From JBAMOY01 sp037071015 (GTDB lineage: Bacteria > Bacillota_I > Bacilli_A > RF39 > UBA660): DNA of 64,000 bases. The notes under the pieces were generated by a model. The model searched no databases. It was not told where the DNA came from and saw only the letters and a program-made list of their open reading frames with translations. Positions 34,200 to 41,908 of this stretch are shown piece after piece. The translations under genes and the position numbers were made by a program. How positions within the stretch are numbered: the first letter of the stretch is position 1; the number at the start of each line of letters is the position of its first letter. The stretch covers positions 1,139,483 to 1,203,482 of the forward strand of contig JBAMOY010000001.1 in the NCBI GenBank assembly GCA_037071015.1, in the 5' to 3' direction.

Positions 34200-34682
34200 A
34201 TGAGCGAAGAAGAAATAAAAATATTAGACGCAGTAATTAAAAGATGTGAAGAATGTATTGAACGCAACAATATTCAAAAAGATAATGAAGTTTGCTTTGC
34301 ACTTGGTAACGGTGAGTTTGGTTATTTAACTTATAACATGCTTTTAAAATTTAGAGAATTACATAATAAAAATAAATCCTTAAAGGGAGAAATTAAAGTT
34401 CATGCTGAAAAATCTAATAATAGATATAAAGAAATTAAAAATTTAGAAAAACAACTAAAAATAAAACATGAAGGCTTTATGGCTAGTACAGAAGAAATAT
34501 GTGAATATGCTACAAATTGGGATGAATTAAAGGAATGGCTTGAAGAACAATTAAAAGTAATGCAAAAGGAAATGAACAAATCTTCAAAAGGTCTATGGAA
34601 ATATCATATAGATAAAGGTATGAAAACGGCATATATGAATGCATTATCTAAAATGGAAGAAATAGAGAAAGGAAATAAGTAA
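34200..34682 (+). CDS. coiled-coil phage protein
   Basis: 160 residues, Lys/Glu-rich with a coiled coil around residues 55-95. Starts GGTGATTAG before ATG. Not recognised. Confidence 0.5.
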   Translation: MSEEEIKILDAVIKRCEECIERNNIQKDNEVCFALGNGEFGYLTYNMLLKFRELHNKNKSLKGEIKVHAEKSNNRYKEIKNLEKQLKIKHEGFMASTEEICEYATNWDELKEWLEEQLKVMQKEMNKSSKGLWKYHIDKGMKTAYMNALSKMEEIEKGNK

Positions 34683-35045
34683 ATGGGATTATTATATAGC
34701 AATTATGAGTGTAATCCGATAACAAATAACACTTTAAAAATAAATGCTTGTAGCGGTGGTATTTATAAAACTTATAAAGAAAGTTGGTTTACTAAATTTA
34801 ATTTAGAAAGTAAACTAGCTGAGAAATTATTTAAACCTTATGATAATAAAATAAAGACTGAAGCCGATACATCAGAAAAAGGTTACGACGGTTATTATAG
34901 AAATGTAGAACATAAAAAGCCTGTAATAATAATTCAAATGATAATTTGCGGAGATATGGAAGTTATAGCGGAACTTATACGAGAAGAAGATTTTATAAAA
35001 TATTTTGAAGTTGAAAATTTAGAGAAAGGAAATAGCAATGAATAA
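34683..35045 (+). CDS. phage protein of unknown function
   Basis: 120 residues, ends VENLEKGNSNE. RBS GAAAGGAAA; overlaps the next gene by 8 bp. Contains IIIQMIICGDMEVIAELI, but no membrane protein pattern. Confidence 0.5.
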   Translation: MGLLYSNYECNPITNNTLKINACSGGIYKTYKESWFTKFNLESKLAEKLFKPYDNKIKTEADTSEKGYDGYYRNVEHKKPVIIIQMIICGDMEVIAELIREEDFIKYFEVENLEKGNSNE

Positions 35046-35358
35046 AGAATTAATAAATTTAGTTAAAGAAAATCCTAATTTACCAATAGTATTTTTCGCA
35101 AATAGTGAAGATATATGTGATGAATTTTCTTATACTTTTATGAAAAAACACAAAGTAGAAAAAGGAACTATTTATGAAAGTGACATAAATGACCGTATAT
35201 ATACTGAAGAAGATGAATATGTCGAAGATTTATGTGATTATTTTGCTGATGATGTTAGATATGCTAATTTAACAGATGTTGAGTTTGAAAAAGAAATGCA
35301 AAAAGAAGCAAAAAAAGTTCCACATTATGAAGCTATTATAGTATGGATAAGTGTTTAA
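35038..35358 (+). CDS. acidic phage protein of unknown function
   Basis: 106 residues, strongly acidic (DDFAD-type stretches around residues 60-75), ends HYEAIIVWISV. RBS AGAAAGGAAAT. Net negative surface could mimic DNA, but this is speculation. Confidence 0.5.
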   Translation: MNKELINLVKENPNLPIVFFANSEDICDEFSYTFMKKHKVEKGTIYESDINDRIYTEEDEYVEDLCDYFADDVRYANLTDVEFEKEMQKEAKKVPHYEAIIVWISV

Positions 35359-35380
35359 AGAAAGGTATTAGTGATAGTAA

Positions 35381-35644
35381 ATGAAAGAAGTAATTGATGG
35401 TTTAAAATGCAATGCTACAAATGGTAAAGAAAGTTTTTGTATGATTAGTGAAAAACAATTAAATGCTATGAAAGAATTAGCAAAAAGAGATGAACAAGAA
35501 CTAAAACAAAAACAAGATACTATTGATAAGGCTAGAGAATATGTAAATAATACAATAGATTATTATTTAGACCATATGGAAGAAATACCATATAGTTTAA
35601 GTCAATTATCATCAATACTAGGTGATAAAGATGAAAACTGCTAG
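35381..35644 (+). CDS. phage protein of unknown function
   Basis: 87 residues, Gln/Lys-rich helix in the middle, ending SQLSSILGDKDENC. Overlaps the nuclease-like gene by 14 bp. Confidence 0.5.
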   Translation: MKEVIDGLKCNATNGKESFCMISEKQLNAMKELAKRDEQELKQKQDTIDKAREYVNNTIDYYLDHMEEIPYSLSQLSSILGDKDENC

Positions 35645-36116
35645 AACATTAAAATTAGAAGAGTTGCTTGAAAAAAAGTTTAATGACAGAAATGAATTTT
35701 ATGTATTTGAATGTACTCTTGGTTGGTATGGTAGTGAAATAGTTGATTGTGTTATGTATAACTGTCAAAGAGAAGTATATTGCTACGAAATAAAACAATC
35801 AAAACAAGATTTTCATTCTAACTGTAAATTAAGTTTCTTTGGAAATAAAAATTATTTTGTAATGCCTTATGAATTATACAAAGAAGTAAGCAATGAAATA
35901 TATGTTAATTATCCTAATGTTGGTGTATTAGTTCCGATTAAAACACCATCTCCAGGAGAACAAGAATATGTATATGATGTATATGACCAATTGTTATGTA
36001 TTAAAAATGCAAGGAAGCAAGACTTAATGGCAGATAAAGAAGTTATCTTATCATCAATGTTAAGAAGTATGCAAAGAGATAAATATAGAAAATTTAGAGG
36101 TGATAAATGTTATTGA
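35631..36116 (+). CDS. MmcB-like restriction-endonuclease-fold protein
   Basis: 161 residues from ATG 35631 (GGTG 7 nt upstream; in-frame GTG at 35622 is part of it). Core FECTLGWYGSEIVDCVMYN ... CYEIKQSKQDFHSNCKLSFFGNKNYFVMPYELY: Glu-x-Lys catalytic pair of PD-(D/E)xK nucleases as in MmcB family DNA-repair proteins. Likely processes phage DNA. Confidence 0.6.
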   Translation: MKTARTLKLEELLEKKFNDRNEFYVFECTLGWYGSEIVDCVMYNCQREVYCYEIKQSKQDFHSNCKLSFFGNKNYFVMPYELYKEVSNEIYVNYPNVGVLVPIKTPSPGEQEYVYDVYDQLLCIKNARKQDLMADKEVILSSMLRSMQRDKYRKFRGDKCY

Positions 36117-36351
36117 ATATACATTTATAGGAAAATATATAACCGCTTTTATAGAGCAACTACCAAAAAGGAAAACACCTATTTATAAATTATGTAATCA
36201 GCAAAATGAATTAATCCATTTAGGAGAAATAAAATATAATCCTAGTTGGAGAAAATATTGTTTTTATCCAATAGATGAAACTGTATTTGATAGTAAATGT
36301 TTGCTTGATATTGTTGAATTTATGGATAAATTAAATAGAAAAAGGAGATAG
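36100..36351 (+). CDS. small phage protein of unknown function
   Basis: 83 residues from GTG 36100; the AGAGGTG there overlaps the start, so the true start is uncertain. Basic tail KLNRKRR. Overlaps the nuclease-like gene by 17 bp. Confidence 0.45.
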   Translation: MINVIEYTFIGKYITAFIEQLPKRKTPIYKLCNQQNELIHLGEIKYNPSWRKYCFYPIDETVFDSKCLLDIVEFMDKLNRKRR

Positions 36352-36353
36352 AT

Positions 36354-36809
36354 ATGTTAATAGTATTAATAATATTGATTGTTTTAGCAATAATAGTAGC
36401 TTTTCTTGTAAGCGACAAATATTACGATGTAATGTTCGTTACTGCATGTGTTGGAGCAATAGTTATAGGAATTGGATCAGTAATTATGCTTATGTGTATT
36501 ATTAGTTATTATATAGATGGATACACGGCTAAAGATAAAATTTCGATGTATCAAGAAGAAAATAAAAAAATTGAAGAAGATATAAATATTTTAGTAAATA
36601 ATTATATGGATTATGAAAATAAGACATTAAAAGAATTTAAAAATGAAAACGCAATAACTTTAGTTCAATTATATCCTGAATTAAAGAGTGATGAATTAGT
36701 AAAACAACAAATTTATATATATACGGAAAATAATAAAAAGATAAAAGAACTAAAAGAAAAAACAATAGATTTAAAAGTTGGCAAATGGTTGTTATATTTT
36801 GGAAAGTAG
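36354..36809 (+). CDS. phage membrane protein with coiled coil
   Basis: 151 residues: two N-terminal membrane helices (about residues 2-20 and 27-52), then a cytoplasmic or external helical region rich in Lys/Glu. RBS AAGGAG. May act in exclusion or lysis timing; unknown. Confidence 0.55.
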   Translation: MLIVLIILIVLAIIVAFLVSDKYYDVMFVTACVGAIVIGIGSVIMLMCIISYYIDGYTAKDKISMYQEENKKIEEDINILVNNYMDYENKTLKEFKNENAITLVQLYPELKSDELVKQQIYIYTENNKKIKELKEKTIDLKVGKWLLYFGK

Positions 36810-36817
36810 ATGATTAA

Positions 36818-37141
36818 ATGCTAACATTACCAATTAAGAAGAAATGGTTTGATATGATAAAAGCAAGTGAAAAGCTTGAAGAATATCGAGAAATAAAACC
36901 ATATTGGACTAAAAGATTTGAAAATAATTTGAATGAAGTAACATTAAATATGAATTATAGATATCCTATAATTGAAAGCGCAAAAGGTACAGTTATATTT
37001 AAAAATGGTTATCAAAAAAATGCACCAAAAATTAGATGTAAAATAAATTTAAAAATAAATATAGGAAAGATTGAATGGGGAGCAGAACCTAACAAAGAAT
37101 ATTATGTATTAAAAATATTAAGTGTTGAAGAGGTAAAATAA
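36818..37141 (+). CDS. ASCH-domain protein
   Basis: 107 residues; LPIKKKWFDMIKASEKLEEYREIKPYWTKR is the classic start of phage ASCH/PUA-like proteins. The fold binds RNA or modified nucleotides. Confidence 0.7.
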   Translation: MLTLPIKKKWFDMIKASEKLEEYREIKPYWTKRFENNLNEVTLNMNYRYPIIESAKGTVIFKNGYQKNAPKIRCKINLKINIGKIEWGAEPNKEYYVLKILSVEEVK

Positions 37142-37190
37142 TGAAATGTATCATTAAAAATATAAAATTAAATAACTAAGAGGTGACATA

Positions 37191-37349
37191 ATGGAAAATA
37201 TAAATAAGACTATAGATGAATTTATAAAAAATAATCCTGATAAGACGGTAATGAGAAGTTGCTTATCCAAAAATGACGGATATATAAAATTGTGGTATAT
37301 GATAAATGATGAGGAATTTGAAACAGAAATCGAAATAAAAAAATTATAG
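37191..37349 (+). CDS. 52-residue phage protein
   Basis: ATG with GAGGTGA 6 nt upstream; MENINKTIDEFIKNNPDKTV then a short beta-rich end (GYIKLWYMINDEEFETEIEI). Unknown. Confidence 0.5.
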   Translation: MENINKTIDEFIKNNPDKTVMRSCLSKNDGYIKLWYMINDEEFETEIEIKKL

Positions 37350-37364
37350 AAAGGTGAGTTTAAT

Positions 37365-37634
37365 ATGTCAGTTAAAAATAAACTTGTAGATTTGAATGAT
37401 CATTTATTCGAGCAACTAGAGCGACTTAATGATGAAGATTTAACAGGCGATAAGCTAGCAGAAGAAATAAATAGATCTAAAGCAATAACCGATGTAGCAT
37501 CTAAAATAATCGATAATGGAAATCTGATTTTAAAGGCAGTTCATGAGCAAAATGAGTATGGTAGCAGGCCAAAAGAAATGCCAAGAATTTTAATAGGATT
37601 AAGAGAAAGCGAAAAAACTGATAAAGATGATTAA
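37365..37634 (+). CDS. phage protein of unknown function, common upstream of HNH genes
   Basis: 89 residues, helical: VDLNDHLFEQLERLNDEDLT, EINRSKAITDVASKIIDNGN. This sequence type is frequent in Bacillota siphoviruses in this position. Overlaps the HNH gene by 8 bp. AAAGGTGAG is the RBS. Confidence 0.6.
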   Translation: MSVKNKLVDLNDHLFEQLERLNDEDLTGDKLAEEINRSKAITDVASKIIDNGNLILKAVHEQNEYGSRPKEMPRILIGLRESEKTDKDD

Positions 37635-38256
37635 ATATACAAAAGAACAGAAAGATTTCTTAATTGCTAATAATTATATGACACCAGCTAAAAATCTTGC
37701 GGATATGTTTAATAAGAAATTTGGCACGAATATTACAGCAGTAAATATTAAAACATTTAGAGGTAATAATCATTTGAATAGTGGTTTAACTGGTAGATTT
37801 GAAAAGGGACATATTCCAGATAATAAAGGTAAAAAATGGGATGATTATATGTCAAGAGATGCTCAAGAAAGAAGTAGAAAAACTACATTTAAAAAAGGTG
37901 ATAAACCTCTAAATGCGGTAGATATAGGGGAAGAACATATGCGATATAGTGGAAGTAAACCTGATGATTTAGGATATCTGCATGTTAAAGTTTGTGATGG
38001 TAAAGGAAATAAAAACTGGATTTCAAAGCAAAGAGTTATTTATGAACAATATCATGGTCCAATTCCTGCTAGGCACAAGGTCATATTTGCTGATGGTGAT
38101 AGATTTAACTTTGATATAGACAATTTAGTTTTAGTATCATCATCAGAAGAACTTATAATGAATCAAAAAAAATTAAGATATGATGATCAAGATTTAACTA
38201 AAACAGGTCATCTTATAGCAAAGATTATTGATAAACGAAACAAATTAAGGAAGTAG
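37627..38256 (+). CDS. HNH endonuclease with N-terminal DNA-binding region
   Basis: 209 residues. N-terminal helix-turn-helix-like part (TPAKNLADMFNKKFGTNITA), linker FEKGHIPDNKGKKWDD, then the HNH region RVIYEQYHGPIPARHKVIFADGDRFNFDIDNLVLV. The second His of the HHKDG-type motif is replaced (HKVIFADGD), so activity is uncertain. May be free-standing homing-like or a packaging-associated nuclease. Confidence 0.65.
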   Translation: MIKYTKEQKDFLIANNYMTPAKNLADMFNKKFGTNITAVNIKTFRGNNHLNSGLTGRFEKGHIPDNKGKKWDDYMSRDAQERSRKTTFKKGDKPLNAVDIGEEHMRYSGSKPDDLGYLHVKVCDGKGNKNWISKQRVIYEQYHGPIPARHKVIFADGDRFNFDIDNLVLVSSSEELIMNQKKLRYDDQDLTKTGHLIAKIIDKRNKLRK

Positions 38257-38258
38257 TT

Positions 38259-38540
38259 ATGGATTACGAACAAGAATATTATAATCTACTTTATGAAAAT
38301 AGAAAATTAAAGAACGAAGTAGACATTTTAGGAAATGAATTATGTTTAATTAAAAACAATAAAAGATATATGGCTATAACACTTACTTTTGTAAAAAAGA
38401 TAAATGAATTAAACAGAATTGTAAATAAATTATATATTTATAATTCAAAAATAGCAAAAAAGACAAGGTCTAAACAACTAAAAGACTATGCATTAAATAA
38501 TTTAAAAATAATGGAGGTTCAAAATGAAAAAAGCACCTAA
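38259..38540 (+). CDS. coiled-coil phage protein
   Basis: 93 residues, almost all helical, Lys/Asn-rich. Overlaps the next gene by 17 bp. Unknown. Confidence 0.5.
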   Translation: MDYEQEYYNLLYENRKLKNEVDILGNELCLIKNNKRYMAITLTFVKKINELNRIVNKLYIYNSKIAKKTRSKQLKDYALNNLKIMEVQNEKST

Positions 38541-38742
38541 ATATATACAATTATGTATAACTAGAATGTTCTACCATCAGAGAGTTGTAAAAAATAATTC
38601 ATTAATTGTTGAACAGTGGTTATTGAATAATCAAATAGATAGAAATGTACCACTAAAGAAATTTTTAGAAAATAATGCAGTTGTTAAAAAGGCACACACA
38701 ATTGCAAAAGGTCAATTGTCCATATTTGATTTTGAAATTTAA
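38524..38742 (+). CDS. small basic phage protein
   Basis: 72 residues ending in GQLSIFDFEI, a clamp-binding-like tail (QLxxFDF) that could bind the DNA sliding clamp. RBS TGGAGG. Function unknown. Confidence 0.5.
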   Translation: MKKAPKYIQLCITRMFYHQRVVKNNSLIVEQWLLNNQIDRNVPLKKFLENNAVVKKAHTIAKGQLSIFDFEI

Positions 38743-38766
38743 AAAAAGTAAAAATGAGGTGAGCAA

Positions 38767-39201
38767 ATGAATCTATTCAAAGCTAAAAATGAAAGAGAAA
38801 GATTAAAAAATAATATATATATAGAAGCCAATAAAATTGCAATAGAGTTTAATAAGACACAACCAAAGGCATCAGATGTTTCAAAAGAAATTATAAAAAA
38901 CGGCAAAATTACAGACAAAAATCTCCAATATCTCATTGATACGGATGACACATATAAGAAATTAAGAGAAATGCAAGAGCAGTTTAAAATTTTGGACACT
39001 TATATTTCAATTGAAGAAGAGAGAATGAAAAGGTATGAACCCATCACATATAAAATAGTAGAACTTAAAGAACTCTATAATCTGACATGGGAAAATATAG
39101 GAATTAGAATGGGAATCAGCAAGTCTTGGGCTTGTAAATTATATGAAAAGTATCAAAATGAAAAAGAAATTGATGTATTTGTTATTGAAAAAATAAAATA
39201 G
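38767..39201 (+). CDS. late-gene transcription regulator (ArpU/RinA or sigma-70 region 4-like)
   Basis: 144 residues: helical N-terminus and a C-terminal helix-turn-helix (YNLTWENIGIRMGISKSWACKLYEK, about residues 107-131). Last gene before the late region, the usual place of phage late activators. About 20 nt after its stop is TTGACT without a good -10 (39222), as expected for an activator-dependent promoter. It may also control the tRNA and all virion genes downstream. Confidence 0.65.
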   Translation: MNLFKAKNERERLKNNIYIEANKIAIEFNKTQPKASDVSKEIIKNGKITDKNLQYLIDTDDTYKKLREMQEQFKILDTYISIEEERMKRYEPITYKIVELKELYNLTWENIGIRMGISKSWACKLYEKYQNEKEIDVFVIEKIK

Positions 39202-39280
39202 TGGACAAAAAGTGGAAAAACTTGACTTATACTATTATTGTGATGAATTGTAAAACAATTTCATTCACCTCCAATAACTT

Positions 39281-39303
39281 AAGAGACGATAGTCTCTTTT
39301 TTG
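39281..39303 (+). terminator. terminator/attenuator between regulator and late region
   Basis: AAGAGAC, GATA loop, GTCTCTT and T-run. An RNA from the putative late promoter would have to pass it, so anti-termination is possible. Confidence 0.7.
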
Positions 39304-39328
39304 TTGTTCATAAAGAAAAGGTGTTGTT

Positions 39329-39406
39329 ATGATGAAAGCAATAATATTAATTTTAATAATAGTTCTAGGGATAGCATTTACATACATGGGATGCAATAAA
39401 AAATGA
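39329..39406 (+). CDS. 25-residue membrane/lipoprotein-like peptide
   Basis: MMKAIILILIIVLGIAFTYM then GCNKK: one hydrophobic helix and a Cys near the end. AAAGGTG precedes the start. Overlaps the next ORF by 4 bp. Unknown. Confidence 0.4.
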   Translation: MMKAIILILIIVLGIAFTYMGCNKK

Positions 39407-39537
39407 AAAAAGAAAAAGATTATATTAAGTTATGCTTTAAATATAATCAAAACTGCAAAAGATGTCCTAGAAATAATAAATGTCTAAAAGAATTAGAAAA
39501 AGAAGATCAAAGGAAAAATAAAAGTGTATGCAGGTGA
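39403..39537 (+). CDS. 44-residue Cys-rich protein
   Basis: Four Cys in CFKYNQNCKRCPRNNKC (residues 11-27) suggest a small metal-binding knot. ATGA overlap with the peptide upstream, so translationally coupled. Unknown. Confidence 0.5.
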   Translation: MKKEKDYIKLCFKYNQNCKRCPRNNKCLKELEKEDQRKNKSVCR

Positions 39538-39540
39538 ACT

Positions 39541-39948
39541 ATGCGCGAAATTACCAAATCGATGATAAAAGACTTTAAAATTTATCAGTTAGGATATGAT
39601 TTTATGGGATATAGATTACAAAAGAACGATATTTATACTTTTCACCATTTAATTGTTCCTAATCGTCTTAATGGTCCTTATGAGCGTTGGAATGGAGCCA
39701 TATTGTGTGGTAAAACATCGCATCCTTATTTGCATTTAATAGAAGCAAAAGATTTGGATATGTTTAACTATATCACAAGTGAAATAGTAGACATGAATAT
39801 AAAAGGCTATTTAGATATTGATAATTTAAAAAAAATAAATGATTTACTAAACCGTTTTGAAAAAGAAAATTATAGTGTCAAAACAAAGAAAGGTAAATTA
39901 TTAATTAAAGAAGAATATACGATAAGAATATTAAAGCAAAATAATTAA
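39541..39948 (+). CDS. HNH-like phage protein next to the terminase
   Basis: 135 residues. YTFHHLIVPNRLNGPYERWNGAILCGKTSHPYLHLIE has the spacing of an HNH-type fold (HH...N...H) and is common in Bacillota phages near terminase genes, where HNH proteins assist DNA cutting for packaging. The nuclease activity is inferred. Confidence 0.55.
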   Translation: MREITKSMIKDFKIYQLGYDFMGYRLQKNDIYTFHHLIVPNRLNGPYERWNGAILCGKTSHPYLHLIEAKDLDMFNYITSEIVDMNIKGYLDIDNLKKINDLLNRFEKENYSVKTKKGKLLIKEEYTIRILKQNN

Positions 39949-39971
39949 TATTTTTTAAATTTAAAATTTAT

Positions 39972-40048
39972 GGCAGGGTAGAGCAGTTAGGTAGCTTACA
40001 AGTGTCGTTAGCTTGTGGTCGTAGGTTCAAATCCTACCCCTGCAACCA
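39972..40048 (+). tRNA. initiator-type tRNA with anticodon CGU
   Basis: 77 nt with encoded CCA. Acceptor GGCAGGG/CCCTGCA with a G1:A72 mismatch; U8; D-stem GAGC/GCTT with A11:U24; D-loop AGTTAGGTA; anticodon stem CAAGT/GCTTG; loop GTCGTTA, anticodon CGT at 40006-40008; variable TGGTC; T-arm GTAGG-TTCAAAT-CCTAC; 3' end GCAACCA. The 1:72 mismatch, A11:U24, G2:C71, C3:G70, T-loop and 3' end are those of bacterial tRNA-fMet (from memory of the B. subtilis sequence, element lengths match one by one). Only the anticodon arm is rebuilt: it lacks the three G:C pairs and reads ACG. A Thr elongator tRNA would have a paired 1:72. Charging is unknown; G35-U36 are threonyl-tRNA synthetase determinants. 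Confidence 0.85.
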
Positions 40049-40071
40049 AAAGATTATAAGGAGGAGATATT

Positions 40072-40284
40072 ATGAACTTAGATAAAATGATAAAAATAAA
40101 ATTATTAGAATTAAGTTCTAAATATGAAATATCTCTAATAGACATACAGAAACCCAAAGACGGTAAGATTAATAGAGTATTTAATTTTAATTATAGGTTA
40201 ATAGATGAACCTGCAACTAATAATGTGTGTAAGCGATTTTATAATAAACGAGATTTAGTGAGTTGGTTAACACGGCTAGATTAA
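40072..40284 (+). CDS. phage protein of unknown function, directly before the terminase
   Basis: 70 residues, ATG with AAGGAGGAG. KFYNKRDLVSWLTRLD-like end overlaps the terminase start. Unknown. Confidence 0.5.
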   Translation: MNLDKMIKIKLLELSSKYEISLIDIQKPKDGKINRVFNFNYRLIDEPATNNVCKRFYNKRDLVSWLTRLD

Positions 40285-41906
40285 CTGATAAACAAAGAAA
40301 ACAAATAATCGCTGAATATATAGACTGTCAAAGTTATAATAAAGTAGCAAAGAAATATCACATATCAGCTACAACAGTAAAGAAATGGGTGTTGAAAGAT
40401 AAAGACAGTGTAAAGAAGTGTGAAGAAAAAAAGCAAGAGAATACTAAATCAATGCTATCAATGATAGAAGAAACAAATAGTAAAAGGCTTAAAGTTATTT
40501 CAAAAATAGTCGATGCTATTGATGAAAAAACGCAAAAAGTTGATGCGTTTACTTCTGTTAAGGATCTAGCAAGTGCTTATGGTATATTGATAGATAAAGA
40601 GTTAAAATTTGCAGAAATGCAGAGTGTCAACATAGATAAAGATAAGCCAATAGTTTATTTTCCTGCAAAAGACATAGGTAAAGCTTATGTTGATTTATAC
40701 AGAGATATAAAAGAGAGAAAACACGATGACTATTGGTTAGAAGGTGGCCGTGGTTCAATTAAATCATCGTTTTGGAGTGAGATAGTACCAGAAGAATTAG
40801 AAAACAATCCCAATTGGTGTGCAATTTGTATTCGTAAAGTTGCTAACACCTTAAAAGATAGTGTTTATAGCCAATTAGAGTGGGGAATGGATAAATTGAG
40901 TGAAACATATCCGTTTATAAACGAAAATTGGAAGAGGACAAGCAGTCCATTAGAAATGAAAAACAAAAAAACGGGTCAAATGATTTATTTTAGAGGAGCA
41001 GACGATCCAGGGAAAATAAAGTCAATAAAACCGCCAAAAGGAATGTATATAGCAATAATTATATATGAAGAGTTCGACCAAATGAGTGGTATGAATGAGG
41101 TTAGAAAAATAGACCAATCAGTAAAACGTGGGGGTAATGAGTTTATTACATTTAGGGTATATAATACTCCTAAGTCTAAGAGACATTTTGTTAATATAGA
41201 AAAAAGAACACCTAATCCTAAAAGATTAGTCCATAAAAGCACATATTTGGATGTTCCAGTTGAATGGTTGGGGCAACCTTTTTTTGACGATGCAGAGTTA
41301 TTAAAACAAAATGCTCCTGTAATATATGCAAATGAATATTTAGGTGAAGAAACCGGCGAAGGTGGGAATGTCTTCGATAATGTAGTATTAGAAGAAATTA
41401 CAGATGAACATATACAAAACTTTGATTATATATATCAAGGTATTGATTTTGGTTGGTATCCAGATCCATTAGCATGGACCAAAATGTGTTATCAACCTAG
41501 TACATTAACACTATATATATTTGATGAATATGTCGTAAACAAAAAAAGCAATTTTGATGTATGGAAATATTTACAAGAAACAAAAGGCGTAAAAGGTGAC
41601 GATTTAATCACTGCAGATAGTGCAGAGCCTAAATCTATAGGTGACTTTCAAAGTTATGGTTCATTGATGAGACCGGCAAAGAAGGGACCTGACAGTGTGG
41701 ATTATTCTATGAAATGGCTTGGTTCACTTGCAAAGATAATAATAGATCCTAAAAGGTGCCCTAAATCAGCAGAAGAGTTCACTACATACGAGTACCAACA
41801 AGATAAGGATGGAGAGTATATAAGCGGTTATGTAGACAAAGATAACCATTGTATAGATAGTGTTAGATATGCTTTAAATCCGATTTGGAGAAGAAAAGGA
41901 GAGTAA
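40272..41906 (+). CDS. terminase, small-subunit helix-turn-helix fused to large subunit; ACG start
   Basis: 544 residues from ACG 40272, giving (M)ARLTDKQRKQIIAEYID, the usual beginning of small terminase subunits. An in-frame TTG 9 nt upstream is the conventional alternative. HTH residues about 2-45; large-subunit ATPase: Walker A EGGRGSIKSS, Walker B IIIYEEFD; nuclease motifs YQGIDFGWYPDP, ITADSAEPKSI and DKDNHCIDSVRYAL. It cuts and pumps DNA into proheads. Carrying both parts on one chain is less usual; the tRNA with anticodon CGU lies 220 bp upstream. Confidence 0.85.
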   Translation, partial: TARLTDKQRKQIIAEYIDCQSYNKVAKKYHISATTVKKWVLKDKDSVKKCEEKKQENTKSMLSMIEETNSKRLKVISKIVDAIDEKTQKVDAFTSVKDLASAYGILIDKELKFAEMQSVNIDKDKPIVYFPAKDIGKAYVDLYRDIKERKHDDYWLEGGRGSIKSSFWSEIVPEELENNPNWCAICIRKVANTLKDSVYSQLEWGMDKLSETYPFINENWKRTSSPLEMKNKKTGQMIYFRGADDPGKIKSIKPPKGMYIAIIIYEEFDQMSGMNEVRKIDQSVKRGGNEFITFRVYNTPKSKRHFVNIEKRTPNPKRLVHKSTYLDVPVEWLGQPFFDDAELLKQNAPVIYANEYLGEETGEGGNVFDNVVLEEITDEHIQNFDYIYQGIDFGWYPDPLAWTKMCYQPSTLTLYIFDEYVVNKKSNFDVWKYLQETKGVKGDDLITADSAEPKSIGDFQSYGSLMRPAKKGPDSVDYSMKWLGSLAKIIIDPKRCPKSAEEFTTYEYQQDKDGEYISGYVDKDNHCIDSVRYALNPIWRRKGE

Positions 41907-41908
41907 TA

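Noticed and set aside
39972..40048. tRNA read as an ordinary Thr(CGU) elongator
   Set aside because: 1:72 is mismatched, A11:U24 and the TTCAAAT/GCAACCA parts are those of initiators, and all loop lengths equal tRNA-fMet; ACG codons needing it are at start positions.
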